From positions 2,911,001 to 2,975,000 of the forward strand of contig NZ_PNCO02000001.1 in assembly GCF_005886105.2 (NCBI RefSeq): DNA of 64,000 nt, given 5' to 3'. This document shows positions 36,959-46,715 of this stretch, one piece after another (positions within the stretch are counted from its first letter, which is position 1; the number at the start of each line of letters is the position of its first letter). The position numbers and the translations under genes are program-made. The DNA is from Pseudoalteromonas galatheae. GTDB lineage: Bacteria; Pseudomonadota; Gammaproteobacteria; Enterobacterales; Alteromonadaceae. The notes below the pieces were generated by a model. It was not told where the DNA came from and ran no database searches. It worked only from the letters and a program-made list of their open reading frames with translations.

Positions 36959-37289
36959 GCTTATTTCCACATTGCCAGCAATATTCAAACGCTGGTCCAT
37001 TTAATTCTGCACAGTGGTTACATAGCCAATCCGACAGTTCGGCAGCACTGCGATGACGTGATTTGTTATAGTTTACCAATATTTCCTGAGCCTCGGGTAA
37101 TTTTATTGCATAAACAAAGAGCTTGATAGCAGCTTGATCTGCTGGAATTTCACCAATTGCACCTGATAAATGCTCACCTTGTAAGCGAACCTGAATATTC
37201 GCTTGCTCTAGTTGCCCTTTGAGTAAATGCGCTTCAACAAAGCCACTGATAGCGCACAATTGCACCCAATGAAAAGACTGTTCACTCAT
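36942..37289 (-). CDS. DUF2007 domain protein with C-terminal zinc ribbon
   Basis: A 115-residue cytoplasmic protein. Residues about 5-70 match DUF2007 (a ferredoxin-like alpha/beta domain; GFVEAHLLKGQLEQANIQV). The C-terminus has two CxxC pairs, CNHC (about residue 90) and CWQC (about 107), forming a RanBP2-like zinc ribbon. Members of this family are described as putative signal-transducing proteins; no target is known. It is the first gene of the pair with the DUF416 gene. Confidence 0.8.
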   Translation of the reverse strand: MSEQSFHWVQLCAISGFVEAHLLKGQLEQANIQVRLQGEHLSGAIGEIPADQAAIKLFVYAIKLPEAQEILVNYNKSRHRSAAELSDWLCNHCAELNGPAFEYCWQCGNKHEQSK

Positions 37290-37398
37290 TGCATTATCTT
37301 CACTATTGAATTCGCACTCAATGTGCTCATTTGTTTCTTGATAAAATCATTCATTGTCATCACACTTAAACATCAAGCTACTTCATTAAAATACAATT

Positions 37399-37797
37399 AT
37401 GACTCTAACAACACCGGGCCTATTATTCCCAGCAATTTCTTTATTGCTACTCGCCTATACCAATCGTTTTTTGGTACTCGCACAATTGATCCGTGAATTA
37501 AACGCCCGAGAAGGCGACACCATAAGAACCTTGGTTAAAGCGCAAATCGAAAATTTAAGAAAACGAATTAGACTGATCAGACGAATGCAAGTATGGGGCG
37601 TAATCGCGTTTTTACTTTGCACATCTTCAATGTTTGCCTTATTTCTTGAAATATCCCTACTTGGCGTTACATTATTTGGTGCGAGCCTGTGTAGCTTGAC
37701 CCTGTCATTGCTACTTTCTCTTTATGAAATCCACATTTCTTGCGATGCAATCGAACTAGAATTGCAAAATATCGAGAAAAAACCTCAACAAGATTAG
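37399..37797 (+). CDS. DUF2721 family membrane protein
   Basis: A 132-residue inner-membrane protein with a membrane segment at about 7-27, a basic cytoplasmic stretch (LVKAQIENLRKRIRLIRR), then two further membrane segments (about 65-110). Matches the DUF2721 layout. No function known. Unlike most neighbours it shows no strong ribosome binding site. It precedes the receiver/HD-GYP gene by 59 bp and may share its transcript. Confidence 0.8.
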   Translation: MTLTTPGLLFPAISLLLLAYTNRFLVLAQLIRELNAREGDTIRTLVKAQIENLRKRIRLIRRMQVWGVIAFLLCTSSMFALFLEISLLGVTLFGASLCSLTLSLLLSLYEIHISCDAIELELQNIEKKPQQD

Positions 37798-37856
37798 CGG
37801 CCTTGTTACTGCCGACTATACTAACGTTGAGTCAGCATAAAAAAGAGGAGCGATCT

Positions 37857-39380
37857 GTGAGCGGATTTTTGTTCTCAGATGAAGTGCAAGAAAGCCCTAC
37901 AAATAAAATGGCCGATACTTACTGGGATATTCTAGTTGTAGATGATGAAGAAGATATTCACCAAGTGACCAAATTGGTATTATCTGGCTTCAAATTTGAG
38001 AATAAAGCGCTGAGATTTCATCACGCCTACTCCGCACAGGAAGCAAAAGTCATCTTAGCTGCCGAGCAGAATATCTCTGTAGGTCTCATTGATGTCGTGA
38101 TGGAAAGTAATCATGCAGGACTTGATTTGGTGCGATATATTCGCAATGAGTTAGCAAACTTTGATATTCGACTAGTCCTGCGCACAGGCCAGCCAGGTGA
38201 AGCCCCGGAAGAATCAGTCATTCGTGACTACGATATTAATGACTATAAAAACAAAACTGAGCTTACAGCCGTCAAACTCAAAACACTACTCTATTCCGCT
38301 TTACGCGCTCATCGGGATATTCAAACCATAGAAAAGCACAAAATGGGACTTGAACGCATTATTGATGCATCCTCTAATTTTTTGAAGTGTAGCAATATTC
38401 AGGATTTTGCATCAACTATATTATCCCATGTATCCGCTGTAATGGGATTATCTGACTCGGAAATATACTGTGCAGCAGCGGTAAATCACCAAGCCAACGA
38501 ACCGACAAAGTTTAAACTACTTGCAGCCTCAGGAGCTGGCGTAGAGCCAAGTCACGTTACTTTGCCTGAAAACGTACAAAACCTGTTTATCGAAACACAT
38601 AATAAAAAAGCATCGCTCAAAACCCGTAACGAATATATTGGTTACTTCCCGTCACGAGAAGGAAGTGAAACGATGCTTTATGTGAGTAAGGATAGCGATC
38701 TTCAGAGTATGGACTTTCAGCTACTTGAATTTTTTGCAAACAATATCGCACTAGCCTACGACAACTTAAAGTTGCGTGAAACCGTCAAAGACTCTCAAAA
38801 AGAGCTTTCTTACATTCTGGGAGAAGCCGTTGAAAAACGCTCAAAAGAAACGGGCTCCCATGTAAAACGAGTGGCACATTATAGTATGCTGCTGGCGCAG
38901 TTATATGGGCTTTCTAACTACCAAGCAGAGATCATTAAATTGGCCTCTCCACTTCATGATATTGGCAAAATCAGTATTCCAGATCAAATCCTAAATAAAC
39001 CCGGAAAACTCACTGATGAAGAATGGATAATTATGCAGACCCATGCGCAGCAAGGGTTTGAAATCTTAAAAAATTCAACAAATGAAATTTTGCAATGTGG
39101 CGCATTAATCGCTCATCAACATCATGAAAAGTGGGATGGTTCAGGGTACCCTAACGGCTTAAAAGCAGAGCAAATAGACATTGTTGGTAGGATCACAGCA
39201 CTGGCTGATGTCTTTGATGCACTAGGAAGCGAGCGCTGTTACAAGCCAGCTTGGCCACTGGATAAAGTGATTGAGTTGGTCAACAAAGAGAAAGGTAAAC
39301 AATTTGAACCCAAATTAGTTGACCTTTTTCTAAAGAATCTGGAACAATTTATTGAGATACGTGACAGGTATCCTGACTAG
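37857..39380 (+). CDS. Response regulator with DUF3369 and HD-GYP domains
   Basis: A 507-residue cytoplasmic protein. Receiver domain (about 20-150) with the acidic patch VDDEED and likely phospho-acceptor Asp79 in LIDVVMES; a GAF-like DUF3369 domain (about 170-310); HD-GYP output (about 325-500) with His367-Asp368 in LHDIGKISIPD, His422-His423 and the GYP triad at 430-432. It probably hydrolyses cyclic-di-GMP in response to a phosphorelay. The start is GTG at 37857: GAGGAG ends 6 bases before it. The longer frame to 37740 overlaps the DUF2721 gene and is rejected. No cognate kinase is adjacent. Confidence 0.9.
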   Translation: MSGFLFSDEVQESPTNKMADTYWDILVVDDEEDIHQVTKLVLSGFKFENKALRFHHAYSAQEAKVILAAEQNISVGLIDVVMESNHAGLDLVRYIRNELANFDIRLVLRTGQPGEAPEESVIRDYDINDYKNKTELTAVKLKTLLYSALRAHRDIQTIEKHKMGLERIIDASSNFLKCSNIQDFASTILSHVSAVMGLSDSEIYCAAAVNHQANEPTKFKLLAASGAGVEPSHVTLPENVQNLFIETHNKKASLKTRNEYIGYFPSREGSETMLYVSKDSDLQSMDFQLLEFFANNIALAYDNLKLRETVKDSQKELSYILGEAVEKRSKETGSHVKRVAHYSMLLAQLYGLSNYQAEIIKLASPLHDIGKISIPDQILNKPGKLTDEEWIIMQTHAQQGFEILKNSTNEILQCGALIAHQHHEKWDGSGYPNGLKAEQIDIVGRITALADVFDALGSERCYKPAWPLDKVIELVNKEKGKQFEPKLVDLFLKNLEQFIEIRDRYPD

Positions 39381-39488
39381 CTTTGTAATCAGAATGTAAA
39401 AACTTCACTTTCTTTTTCCCACTTCGTGTATTATTATTGGGAAAAGACGTAATAAATGTGTTTTAGTTGAAATTAAAAGGAATTTCAC

Positions 39489-40391
39489 ATGAGATTTGAA
39501 CAACTCGAGCAGTTCGTAGCATTAGGCAATCTTAGACATTTTAGACAAGCCGCAGAACAAACCCAGATCAGTACTTCAGCGCTTACTCGAAGCATCCAAA
39601 CCCTTGAAGATGAAATTGGTTGTGAACTCGTTAAACGCTCTACGCGTTCAGTAAAACTCACTGAACAAGGTGAGCTTTTCTTAAAGTATTGCAAAACAAC
39701 CTTATCTGAACTGGATTTAACCAAGAAAACCATCAAGCAAAGCTTATTTGGTCGTGATAATCAAAAGTTAATTATTGGTTACACGACTCAAGCTAGCAGC
39801 ATCGTACCGGTTTCTTGCGGTCAATTTTTAGCTCAGTATCCGAATGTTAAGATTGAAATGCAGTTGCAAGATGAGTTGGAGCTTACTCGTAAGCTACAAC
39901 TGGGTGAAATTGATATTAGCGTGTATCTGCAGAGCGCCAACAGCATAGTGAGTGATATTCACCTACCAGATCAATTAGTCTTGTTCGTTTCGAGAAACCA
40001 CCCTCTCGCAAATCAAGATAGTATCCGAAAAGCTGAATTAACCCATTACCCAATGTATGGTTGTTTCTCACAGTCAAAACAAGTTCAAAATATGCTAAAT
40101 GAAGCTGTTGATTCATTAAATAAATCAACAAACGTTAAGATTGGTAATATTGAGCAAGTAATTGATGGCTTGAAGAACAGCAATAGCTTTGCGATTGCGA
40201 GTATTGAACATTCAAAGACAATCGCACAAGACCCTAACCTAGTTTTCTTAAAAACCAATAAAGCATTGGACAGAGAGCAATTGATTGTACAAACCAACCA
40301 CCAAATTGGTTCGAACGCACATATAAACCACTTGCTTGAGCTAATTGAAGATGCTGCATCTTCATCTAGCAAACAGACCGTAACTTATTAG
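39489..40391 (+). CDS. LysR-family transcriptional regulator
   Basis: A 300-residue regulator: N-terminal winged helix-turn-helix (about 1-60; QLEQFVALGNLRHFRQAAEQ and the recognition helix STSALTRSIQTLE) and a C-terminal periplasmic-binding-like effector domain (about 90-290, with GYTTQAS and LQLGEIDISVYL). AAGGAA lies about 6 bases before the ATG. LysR regulators usually control a divergent neighbour, but the neighbour here runs in the same direction, so targets are unknown. Confidence 0.9.
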   Translation: MRFEQLEQFVALGNLRHFRQAAEQTQISTSALTRSIQTLEDEIGCELVKRSTRSVKLTEQGELFLKYCKTTLSELDLTKKTIKQSLFGRDNQKLIIGYTTQASSIVPVSCGQFLAQYPNVKIEMQLQDELELTRKLQLGEIDISVYLQSANSIVSDIHLPDQLVLFVSRNHPLANQDSIRKAELTHYPMYGCFSQSKQVQNMLNEAVDSLNKSTNVKIGNIEQVIDGLKNSNSFAIASIEHSKTIAQDPNLVFLKTNKALDREQLIVQTNHQIGSNAHINHLLELIEDAASSSSKQTVTY

Positions 40392-40396
40392 TTGCT

Positions 40397-40438
40397 AAAA
40401 AAACGGGCAAATAATCTCAATTATTTGCCCGTTTTTTA
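40397..40438. terminator. Bidirectional terminator between the LysR gene and ubiA
   Basis: AAACGGGCAAATAAT and ATTATTTGCCCGTTT pair perfectly around a CTCA loop, with A and T runs at both ends. Confidence 0.95.
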
Positions 40439-40448
40439 ATAACTTGCT

Positions 40449-41312
40449 TTAGAGCGGTAAAAACCCCAGAACAACGCCTGCAAAAATCACCAAGCCAACA
40501 TAATTATTATTTAAAAAGGCCCAAAAACACCTGTCTCTATCTCTATTACGTATGGCATATTGTTGCCTAATAAGCAGTATAGAAGCGGCGAGTAAGGCGC
40601 CCCAAAAAGCGAGATTCAATTCAAACGTTACACCAACAGCCGCCATCATCGCGATAAATGTGATGTTGAGCAGCGCAATAATACAAAGATCCCATTTGCC
40701 GAATAAAATCGCTGTAGATTTCACCCCAATTTTCAAATCATCATCCCTATCCACCATGGCATACATAGTGTCATAAGCAACCGTCCAAATTAAATTAGCA
40801 AAAAACAGTACCCAAGCGAGCATAGGTACATTCTGATTTACTGCCATAAATGCCATGGGTATTGCCCAGCTAAAGGCAGCGCCAAGTACGATTTGCGGTA
40901 AATTTGTATAACGTTTCATGAAGGGATAGACAGAGGCCAATGCAAGTGCTCCAAACGATAATGCGATGGTCTGCCAGTTTAAAAAAAGCACCAGAATAAA
41001 AGCGATTGCAACCAAAATAGCAAATAAACCTAGCGCTTCTTTACTTGTCACAGCGCCCCTTGCAAGCGGCCTTGTCGCGGTCCGCCTCACCGCACCATCA
41101 ACCTTACGATCAGCAAAATCATTAATAACACAGCCCGCACTACGCATTATAAATACACCCAACGCGAAGATAGCAATAAGCCAGATACTTGGAACACCTC
41201 CAGCTGCAAACCACAGTGACCAAAGCGTGGGCCATAATAGCAATAAAGTCCCGATTGGCTTATCTAATCGCATAAGTTGGCTGTAAGCCTGCCATTTCTG
41301 ATTATTAATCAT
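40449..41312 (-). CDS. ubiA: 4-hydroxybenzoate octaprenyltransferase
   Basis: UbiA attaches the polyprenyl chain to 4-hydroxybenzoate in the inner membrane, the second dedicated step to ubiquinone. The 287-residue protein has about eight membrane segments and both aspartate-rich motifs: [15 protein letters not shown] (about 70-84) and [12 protein letters not shown] (about 190-201). Start at ATG 41312 ([10 protein letters not shown]), matching family length; the frame upstream overlaps ubiC by a longer stretch. It overlaps ubiC by 8 bp, in the classic ubiCA operon. Confidence 0.97.
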   Translation of the reverse strand: MINNQKWQAYSQLMRLDKPIGTLLLLWPTLWSLWFAAGGVPSIWLIAIFALGVFIMRSAGCVINDFADRKVDGAVRRTATRPLARGAVTSKEALGLFAILVAIAFILVLFLNWQTIALSFGALALASVYPFMKRYTNLPQIVLGAAFSWAIPMAFMAVNQNVPMLAWVLFFANLIWTVAYDTMYAMVDRDDDLKIGVKSTAILFGKWDLCIIALLNITFIAMMAAVGVTFELNLAFWGALLAASILLIRQQYAIRNRDRDRCFWAFLNNNYVGLVIFAGVVLGFLPL

Positions 41313-41835
41313 AAAAGCTTTCCGATATAAAGACTTCACAAACTAAAATTTTTGCTTTGCCATTTTTAAACCAGCTTCTTCTTGCAAATAAACTCTCAGG
41401 GATATTGCGAGTTGGTGTTATGAGCTCAATAAGCGCTGGATAGTCAGAAGTAGATAAGCGAAAGTATTCGAGTGCGCCGCGCTGCCAATTTAAATCAGTA
41501 AACAGTAATTCACCCAGCGGCGTTTCACCAATTGCATCCATACCAACAATACATGCTTCCTCATTAAGCCAACTTTGCCCAAATACAACCGCTTTACCGT
41601 TACAATTTAACGTAACCTCTCGACACCAAGCCTGTTCAGAAAGCTCTGTACGTAGCGCATCTGGGGCGCATCTGAACTCATTAGCAAGTACAGTCACAGA
41701 AAATCTTTCACAAGTTTCTTTTAGTCTTGCGGTCAGAGACTGGGTCTCTAATAAATAGGGAGAAAGTGCAGGCTCAATATCTACCAACTGCGTGTTCTTC
41801 AGCCATGAGCGCTCTAAAGGTAATAGCAAAGGCAA
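41305..41835 (-). CDS. ubiC: Chorismate lyase
   Basis: UbiC removes pyruvate from chorismate to give 4-hydroxybenzoate for ubiquinone. The 176-residue protein keeps the product-binding residues of the family: Arg in AWCREVTL (Arg76 type), [12 protein letters not shown], and the C-terminal Glu in ILVCEVFI (Glu155 type). The start is TTG at 41835 with GGAA about 9 bases upstream; there is no early ATG in frame. First gene of ubiCA; divergent from the FliL-like gene. Confidence 0.93.
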   Translation of the reverse strand: MPLLLPLERSWLKNTQLVDIEPALSPYLLETQSLTARLKETCERFSVTVLANEFRCAPDALRTELSEQAWCREVTLNCNGKAVVFGQSWLNEEACIVGMDAIGETPLGELLFTDLNWQRGALEYFRLSTSDYPALIELITPTRNIPESLFARRSWFKNGKAKILVCEVFISESFYD

Positions 41836-41986
41836 CGTTCTATTTCCGTTTTAAAAATTCGCCGTCATCATAGCAGAGCCGAGGCTTTCTAAAAAGTTTA
41901 TGTTTGTGCTGAAGCCAGCTGTAAAATCAACGCAATTATGTATAAACTAAGTAAAAAGTAATTTGCATTAGGATACCTGATAAAAC

Positions 41987-42382
41987 ATGAGACTGTTGGC
42001 TGTTGTACTCACTTTGTGCATTGCATTAACCGCGGCTTCCCCTGTAAAAGCGGATTCGACTATTGGGTATTTCGGGTTTGAGCCAGATATCATCACGAAT
42101 TATATAGGCCAATCTAATAAAAAGCTTGGCTATGTCCGAGTCACTGTTGATCTAATGCTGAATGATGTCGCAAATATCGCTGTGGTTGAACACCATACAC
42201 CTTTACTAAGAGATGCAATAGTACAGATCCTAAGTAAAGAAAACGAAGAAACCATTAAGTCATTAACTGGCCGAGAAGAAATCAGGAAGCGCTGTGCTGA
42301 AAAGCTAAAAACACTGTTAAAAGAAGAGACTGGGCAGGAAATTGTTCGAGATGTGCTTTTTACTAAATATTTATACCACTAA
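41987..42382 (+). CDS. FliL-like exported protein
   Basis: A 131-residue protein with a signal peptide (about 1-22, cleavage near VKA) and a FliL-type domain whose last residues VRDVLFTKYLYH match the usual FliL end (VxDVLFTxF). Flagellar FliL is an inner-membrane protein supporting the stator; this copy has a cleavable-looking signal and lies next to ubiC and glpG with no flagellar genes, so a separate envelope role is possible. AGGATACC lies upstream of the ATG. Confidence 0.78.
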   Translation: MRLLAVVLTLCIALTAASPVKADSTIGYFGFEPDIITNYIGQSNKKLGYVRVTVDLMLNDVANIAVVEHHTPLLRDAIVQILSKENEETIKSLTGREEIRKRCAEKLKTLLKEETGQEIVRDVLFTKYLYH

Positions 42383-42400
42383 GCGAGCCAACTCTTACAA

Positions 42401-42428
42401 GAACTCGGAAGCGCTTGCTCCCGAGTTC
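42401..42428. terminator. Hairpin between the FliL-like gene and glpG
   Basis: GAACTCGG (42401-42408) and CCGAGTTC (42421-42428) form a perfect 8-bp stem with a 12-nt loop between two convergent genes. There is no long T run on either strand, so termination is likely but not certain. Confidence 0.55.
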
Positions 42429-42435
42429 GAAGTAA

Positions 42436-43263
42436 CTAGCTATTCTCTTTGAATTGCCTGTTGATAGGCCAAAATACCGCAACCAACATACCTGATAGCA
42501 ATCCAAACAAGTGCGCCCAGTTAGCCATGTTGATGAAAAACATATCCGTAAACCCAAACAACATCCAAAGCAGCATAAAACCAATTACAGGCTTAGAAAC
42601 CAAAGCAGCTCCGGCAGGATTTCGATGACCAATTACCCAACAAAAACCCAGTAGTCCATAGACCACACCACTTAGCCCACCAAAATTAGCGTCAACGAAT
42701 AGGAACTGCATAAAATTACTGGTTAAGCCCGTTACAAGGTAAATACAGACTAACGCCCAGAGCCCTAATTTTTCTGAGATTTGCGCCCCTAAATGAAGCC
42801 ACCAGCTTAAATTAAAAATTAAATGTATGGCGCTAAAATGTATGAGTGTAGGCGCTATCCAAGTCCAAGGTTTATCTAGGGAAAAACGTAGCGCAGAAAA
42901 GATGCCATTAGCGTCGCCAAATAGCATGGCGACAAAAACAATAATACTGACACCAAAAACGCCCTGTAATAACCAGTTCAATCCCAAAAAGCGCTTTACT
43001 AAGTTTAAGTTTTGGCCTTGGTAGCTAAATAACCCTTGTGTACTTCCTGTTTGCCAAGAAGCCGCTTGGTATAATTCTGCGTCGGGTTGCTCCAAAAACG
43101 TTTGCCAAAGACGCATAGCAAGTGCTTCGTCACCGCGTTCTAGCCAAACTTCAACTTGTTGCCCATCGTGACTTTGCAAAACACAATAGATCCCTTGCGT
43201 CTTAAAATAATCGACCGCACCCTGTGCTAGTCGTGCATTGTGATAATGGGCTATTAACTTCAC
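42436..43263 (-). CDS. glpG: Rhomboid intramembrane serine protease
   Basis: GlpG cleaves membrane proteins within the bilayer. The 275-residue protein has a cytoplasmic N-terminal domain (about 1-65, partial in sequence to the E. coli one), then six membrane segments. The catalytic pair is visible: Ser198 in FGGLSGVVYG and His251 in NWAHLFGLLSG; the HLIFN motif (His147, Asn151) forms the oxyanion side. It overlaps glpE by 4 bp in the glpEG order, with no glpR nearby. Confidence 0.95.
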   Translation of the reverse strand: MKLIAHYHNARLAQGAVDYFKTQGIYCVLQSHDGQQVEVWLERGDEALAMRLWQTFLEQPDAELYQAASWQTGSTQGLFSYQGQNLNLVKRFLGLNWLLQGVFGVSIIVFVAMLFGDANGIFSALRFSLDKPWTWIAPTLIHFSAIHLIFNLSWWLHLGAQISEKLGLWALVCIYLVTGLTSNFMQFLFVDANFGGLSGVVYGLLGFCWVIGHRNPAGAALVSKPVIGFMLLWMLFGFTDMFFINMANWAHLFGLLSGMLVAVFWPINRQFKENS

Positions 43264-43577
43264 TTTTCAATCTCGTTAGGCAACTCACTTGCCCACTGCG
43301 TAAAACCACCATCCATGCTGTAAACATCTTCAAAGCCTTGCTCAACTAGGTAGTTCGCAGCGCCTTGTGAGGAAATACCATGATAACACACCACTACAAT
43401 GGGCTGGTCAAATTCTTTCTCCTGCATAAAATGCGCAAGATTAGCATTAGATAAATGTTCAGCACCTGGAATATGCCCTTGTGCAAAAGTACTTTCATCA
43501 CGGATGTCTGCTACCACTACATCATCATTGCCTAAAAGCGCTTGCGTATCTGCTACTGAAATATGTTTAAAAGACAT
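43260..43577 (-). CDS. glpE: Thiosulfate sulfurtransferase GlpE (rhodanese)
   Basis: A single-domain rhodanese of 105 residues that transfers sulfane sulfur, for example from thiosulfate to cyanide or thioredoxin, in the cytoplasm. The active-site loop VVVCYHGISSQGAA carries the catalytic Cys (about residue 65). The N-terminal VVVADIRDESTFAQGHIPGA segment is typical. It is translationally coupled to glpG (4-bp overlap). Confidence 0.95.
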   Translation of the reverse strand: MSFKHISVADTQALLGNDDVVVADIRDESTFAQGHIPGAEHLSNANLAHFMQEKEFDQPIVVVCYHGISSQGAANYLVEQGFEDVYSMDGGFTQWASELPNEIEK

Positions 43578-43599
43578 GTGTTACCTATTTAATACTAAA

Positions 43600-43620
43600 A
43601 CAAAAGACGGCTTAAGCCGT
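43600..43620 (-). terminator. Terminator of tdh
   Basis: On the minus strand ACGGC-TTAA-GCCGT is followed by CTTTTGTTTT. It lies 60 bp after the tdh stop and 23 bp before the glpE start. Confidence 0.6.
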
Positions 43621-43679
43621 ACCGACCTAGCCGCCTTTCTATTATAACTACTCATTCATGCACTAAGCAAAGTTGAGCA

Positions 43680-44705
43680 TTAATCCCAATTCAGAATAAC
43701 TTTACCTGATTGCCCTGAAATCATCGTATCAAAGCCAGTCTGGAAGTCATCAATATGGAACTGATGTGTAATGATTGGGTCAAGGTTTAAACCTGACTGG
43801 ATCAAACTTGCCATTTTGTACCAAGTTTCAAACATTTCACGGCCGTAAATCCCCTTGATCACAAGACCCTTGAAGATCACTTGGTTCCAATCCACCGCCA
43901 TGTCAGAAGGAGGAATACCCAGCATTGCAATCTTACCACCATGGTTCATGCTGTTTAACATGCCCTTAAATGCAGAAGGAACACCTGACATTTCAAGTCC
44001 AACATCGAACCCTTCTGTCATGCCAAGGTCTTTCATAACCGTTTCGAGGCTTTCGTTGGCAACATTTACTGCTCGCGTAGCACCCATTTTAGTGGCAAGT
44101 TCAAGTCGATATTCATTTACATCTGTGATCACCACATGACGCGCACCGACGTGTTTAGCCACTGCTGCAGCCATAATACCAATTGGGCCCGCACCGGTAA
44201 TTAGTACGTCTTCACCAACTAAGTCAAATGACAATGCAGTGTGCACTGCATTACCGAATGGGTCGAAGATAGAAGCGAGTTCATCAGAAATGTTGTCGGG
44301 GATCTTAAACGCATTATAAGCAGGAATAACTAGGTATTCTGCAAATGAACCTTCGCGGTTAACGCCTACCCCAATGGTGTTACGACATAGGTGAACACGA
44401 CCAGCACGACAATTACGACAGTGACCACATGTGATATGACCTTCACCAGATACTCGGTCACCAATGCTAAAACCACGTACCTCTTGGCCCATATCGACCA
44501 CTTCACCTACGTATTCGTGCCCCACAACCATTGGAGTTGGGATTGTGTTTTGTGCCCACTCATCCCATTTGTAGATGTGTACGTCAGTACCACAAATTGC
44601 TGTTTTACGGATTTTGATCAATAGATCGTTGTGCCCTACCTCCGGTTTTGGCACATCCGCCATCCAAATTCCTTCTTCAGCTTTCAACTTGGATAATGCT
44701 TTCAT
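43680..44705 (-). CDS. tdh: L-threonine 3-dehydrogenase
   Basis: Tdh oxidises threonine to 2-amino-3-ketobutyrate with NAD. The 341-residue medium-chain dehydrogenase has the catalytic zinc Cys in [15 protein letters not shown] (Cys38), GHEYVGEV, the structural zinc cysteines in [15 protein letters not shown], and the NAD-binding [15 protein letters not shown]. It follows kbl by 44 bp; together they convert threonine to glycine and acetyl-CoA. Confidence 0.98.
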   Translation of the reverse strand: MKALSKLKAEEGIWMADVPKPEVGHNDLLIKIRKTAICGTDVHIYKWDEWAQNTIPTPMVVGHEYVGEVVDMGQEVRGFSIGDRVSGEGHITCGHCRNCRAGRVHLCRNTIGVGVNREGSFAEYLVIPAYNAFKIPDNISDELASIFDPFGNAVHTALSFDLVGEDVLITGAGPIGIMAAAVAKHVGARHVVITDVNEYRLELATKMGATRAVNVANESLETVMKDLGMTEGFDVGLEMSGVPSAFKGMLNSMNHGGKIAMLGIPPSDMAVDWNQVIFKGLVIKGIYGREMFETWYKMASLIQSGLNLDPIITHQFHIDDFQTGFDTMISGQSGKVILNWD

Positions 44706-44749
44706 AGTATTCGCTCGTTAGCTGCACCGGCTTAATGCCGGTGGCAAAA

Positions 44750-45946
44750 TTAAATGACGCCTAGGTCTTTACCAATACGGGTAAAGGCTTCGATTGCTTT
44801 GTCTAGCTGCTCAGTCGTATGCGCAGCTGAAATTTGTGTTCTGATCCTAGCTTGGCCTTTTGGCACGACAGGATAAGAGAAACCGATCACATAGATCCCT
44901 TCAGCTAACAGTCTGTCAGCCATTTCTGAGGCCACTTTGGCATCGCCTAACATAACCGGAATAATCGCGTGATCTTTACCCGCACAAGTAAAGCCAACAG
45001 CTTCCATCTTAGTACGGAAGTAAGCTGCGTTATCCCATAGTTTAGCACGTAGGGCATCACCTTCTTTCATCATGTCTAGTACTTTGATTGAAGCTGTAAC
45101 AATTGAAGGCGCTAGCGAGTTTGAGAATAAATAAGGACGTGAACGTTGACGTAACCACTCTACGATCTCTTTCTTACCAGAGGTATAACCGCCCGATGCA
45201 CCGCCAAGTGCTTTACCAAGCGTTCCTGTAATAATATCCACTCGGTCTAATACACCACAGTATTCCGGTGTTCCGCGGCCATTTTCACCAACAAAGCCCA
45301 CCGCGTGTGAATCATCAACCATCACTAATGCGTCATACTTGTCCGCTAAGTCACAAACCGCTTTTAAGTTACAAATAACGCCATCCATTGAAAATACGCC
45401 ATCGGTCGCGATAAGCTTGGTTTTCACACCAGCTTCATCAGCAGCAATTAACTGCCGCTCAAGATCAGCCATATCGTTGTTAGCGTAGCGGAAACGCTTA
45501 GCTTTACATAAACGCACACCATCAATGATAGAAGCGTGATTTAATGAGTCCGAGATAATCGCATCTTCAGGGCCTAAGATAGTTTCGAATAAACCAGCAT
45601 TGGCATCAAAGCATGAAGAGTAAAGGATAGTATCTTCTGTTTCTAGAAACTCACTGATCTTTGCTTCAAGCGTTTTGTGAATATCTTGCGTACCACAGAT
45701 AAAACGCACCGATGCAACACCAAAACCATGATCATCAAGGCCACCTTGCGCCGCTTTAATTAGCTCTGGATGATTCGCCAAACCTAGATAGTTATTAGCA
45801 CAGAAGTTAATTACACTTTCGCCAGTCGATACTGCAATTTCAGCTTGCTGCTGAGAAGTGATAATACGCTCTTTTTTATATAATCCTTCAGCTTTTACTT
45901 CTTCAATTTGTTGCTGAAGCTGGCTGTAGAAGGCCGATGCTCTCAT
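44750..45946 (-). CDS. kbl: 2-amino-3-ketobutyrate CoA ligase
   Basis: Kbl is a PLP enzyme that splits 2-amino-3-ketobutyrate with CoA into glycine and acetyl-CoA. The 398-residue protein shows [14 protein letters not shown], the His of [16 protein letters not shown], and the PLP-lysine in [15 protein letters not shown] (about residue 244). Length matches E. coli. GGAG is about 9 bases before the ATG. First gene of kbl-tdh. Confidence 0.98.
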   Translation of the reverse strand: MRASAFYSQLQQQIEEVKAEGLYKKERIITSQQQAEIAVSTGESVINFCANNYLGLANHPELIKAAQGGLDDHGFGVASVRFICGTQDIHKTLEAKISEFLETEDTILYSSCFDANAGLFETILGPEDAIISDSLNHASIIDGVRLCKAKRFRYANNDMADLERQLIAADEAGVKTKLIATDGVFSMDGVICNLKAVCDLADKYDALVMVDDSHAVGFVGENGRGTPEYCGVLDRVDIITGTLGKALGGASGGYTSGKKEIVEWLRQRSRPYLFSNSLAPSIVTASIKVLDMMKEGDALRAKLWDNAAYFRTKMEAVGFTCAGKDHAIIPVMLGDAKVASEMADRLLAEGIYVIGFSYPVVPKGQARIRTQISAAHTTEQLDKAIEAFTRIGKDLGVI

Positions 45947-46053
45947 CTGGGAGTCTCCATTTTTTGCACGGTGATAGTAAGCTACGCATCGCCATAGGCG
46001 GATGTCATTCTCACTATCAGAAGTTAACGCCTAAGCTTATTAGCTCAAGTTAA

Positions 46054-46071
46054 TTGGAACGTACCAATTCA
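46054..46071. promoter_or_regulatory. Inverted repeat upstream of kbl, possible operator
   Basis: AATTGG, six bases, CCAATT: a perfect palindrome 108 bp before the kbl start in the 214-bp gap between kbl and gmhB. It is of operator size. No regulator can be named. Confidence 0.3.
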
Positions 46072-46160
46072 ATCATACCTAGTACGTAAAAAGATATCTT
46101 TATTTTAAAAGGTTCACACAATAAATGCACGATTTGCGACAACTGGCAGCAAACTTTATT

Positions 46161-46715
46161 TTACTCAGACAAACATAGTGCGGCTGGTACCTCCGCCAAC
46201 GAAGCACATACTTTATCCGCGAGCTGTTGTTGCTCTTGACTAAAACTCTGCCCAGACTCAACTAAAATGGCTGTTTTTACGCCAGCAGCACGGGCAGCCT
46301 TGATGTCTGAGACTTTATCACCAATCATAATACTTTGCTTGGGATCCAAGTCATGCTCGGCTATCGCTTGTTGCAGCATTCCGGGTTCTGGTTTGCGACA
46401 GTCACACTCTACTTTATATCGGCCTTGTGCCTTTTCAGGGTGGTGAGGGCAAAAATAAACACCAGCGATGTCAACACCATGTGCCTTAAACTGCGCGCAC
46501 ATCCACTCGCTTAAGGCGTGAAATTGTGCTTCATCATAATAACCTCGACCAATGCCCGACTGATTCGTCACGACCACAATTTTATAACCGGCTTTGCTAA
46601 ATGCTTGGCAGGCACTAAATACCCCGTCAATAAACTCAAAATCCGCGATTTTATGAACATAGGCGTGATCTTTATTAACAACGCCATCTCTGTCTAAAAA
46701 TACAGCCTTATGCAT
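46161..46715 (-). CDS. gmhB: D-glycero-beta-D-manno-heptose 1,7-bisphosphate 7-phosphatase
   Basis: GmhB removes the 7-phosphate from heptose bisphosphate in ADP-heptose synthesis for LPS core. The 184-residue HAD enzyme has the nucleophile motif FLDRDGVVNKD, TNQSGIGRGYY, a structural zinc site from CPHHPEKAQGRYKVECDC (Cys, His, Cys, Cys), KPEPGML with the conserved Lys, and IGDKVSDIKAA. It overlaps the upstream glycosyltransferase gene by 8 bp. Confidence 0.96.
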   Translation of the reverse strand: MHKAVFLDRDGVVNKDHAYVHKIADFEFIDGVFSACQAFSKAGYKIVVVTNQSGIGRGYYDEAQFHALSEWMCAQFKAHGVDIAGVYFCPHHPEKAQGRYKVECDCRKPEPGMLQQAIAEHDLDPKQSIMIGDKVSDIKAARAAGVKTAILVESGQSFSQEQQQLADKVCASLAEVPAALCLSE

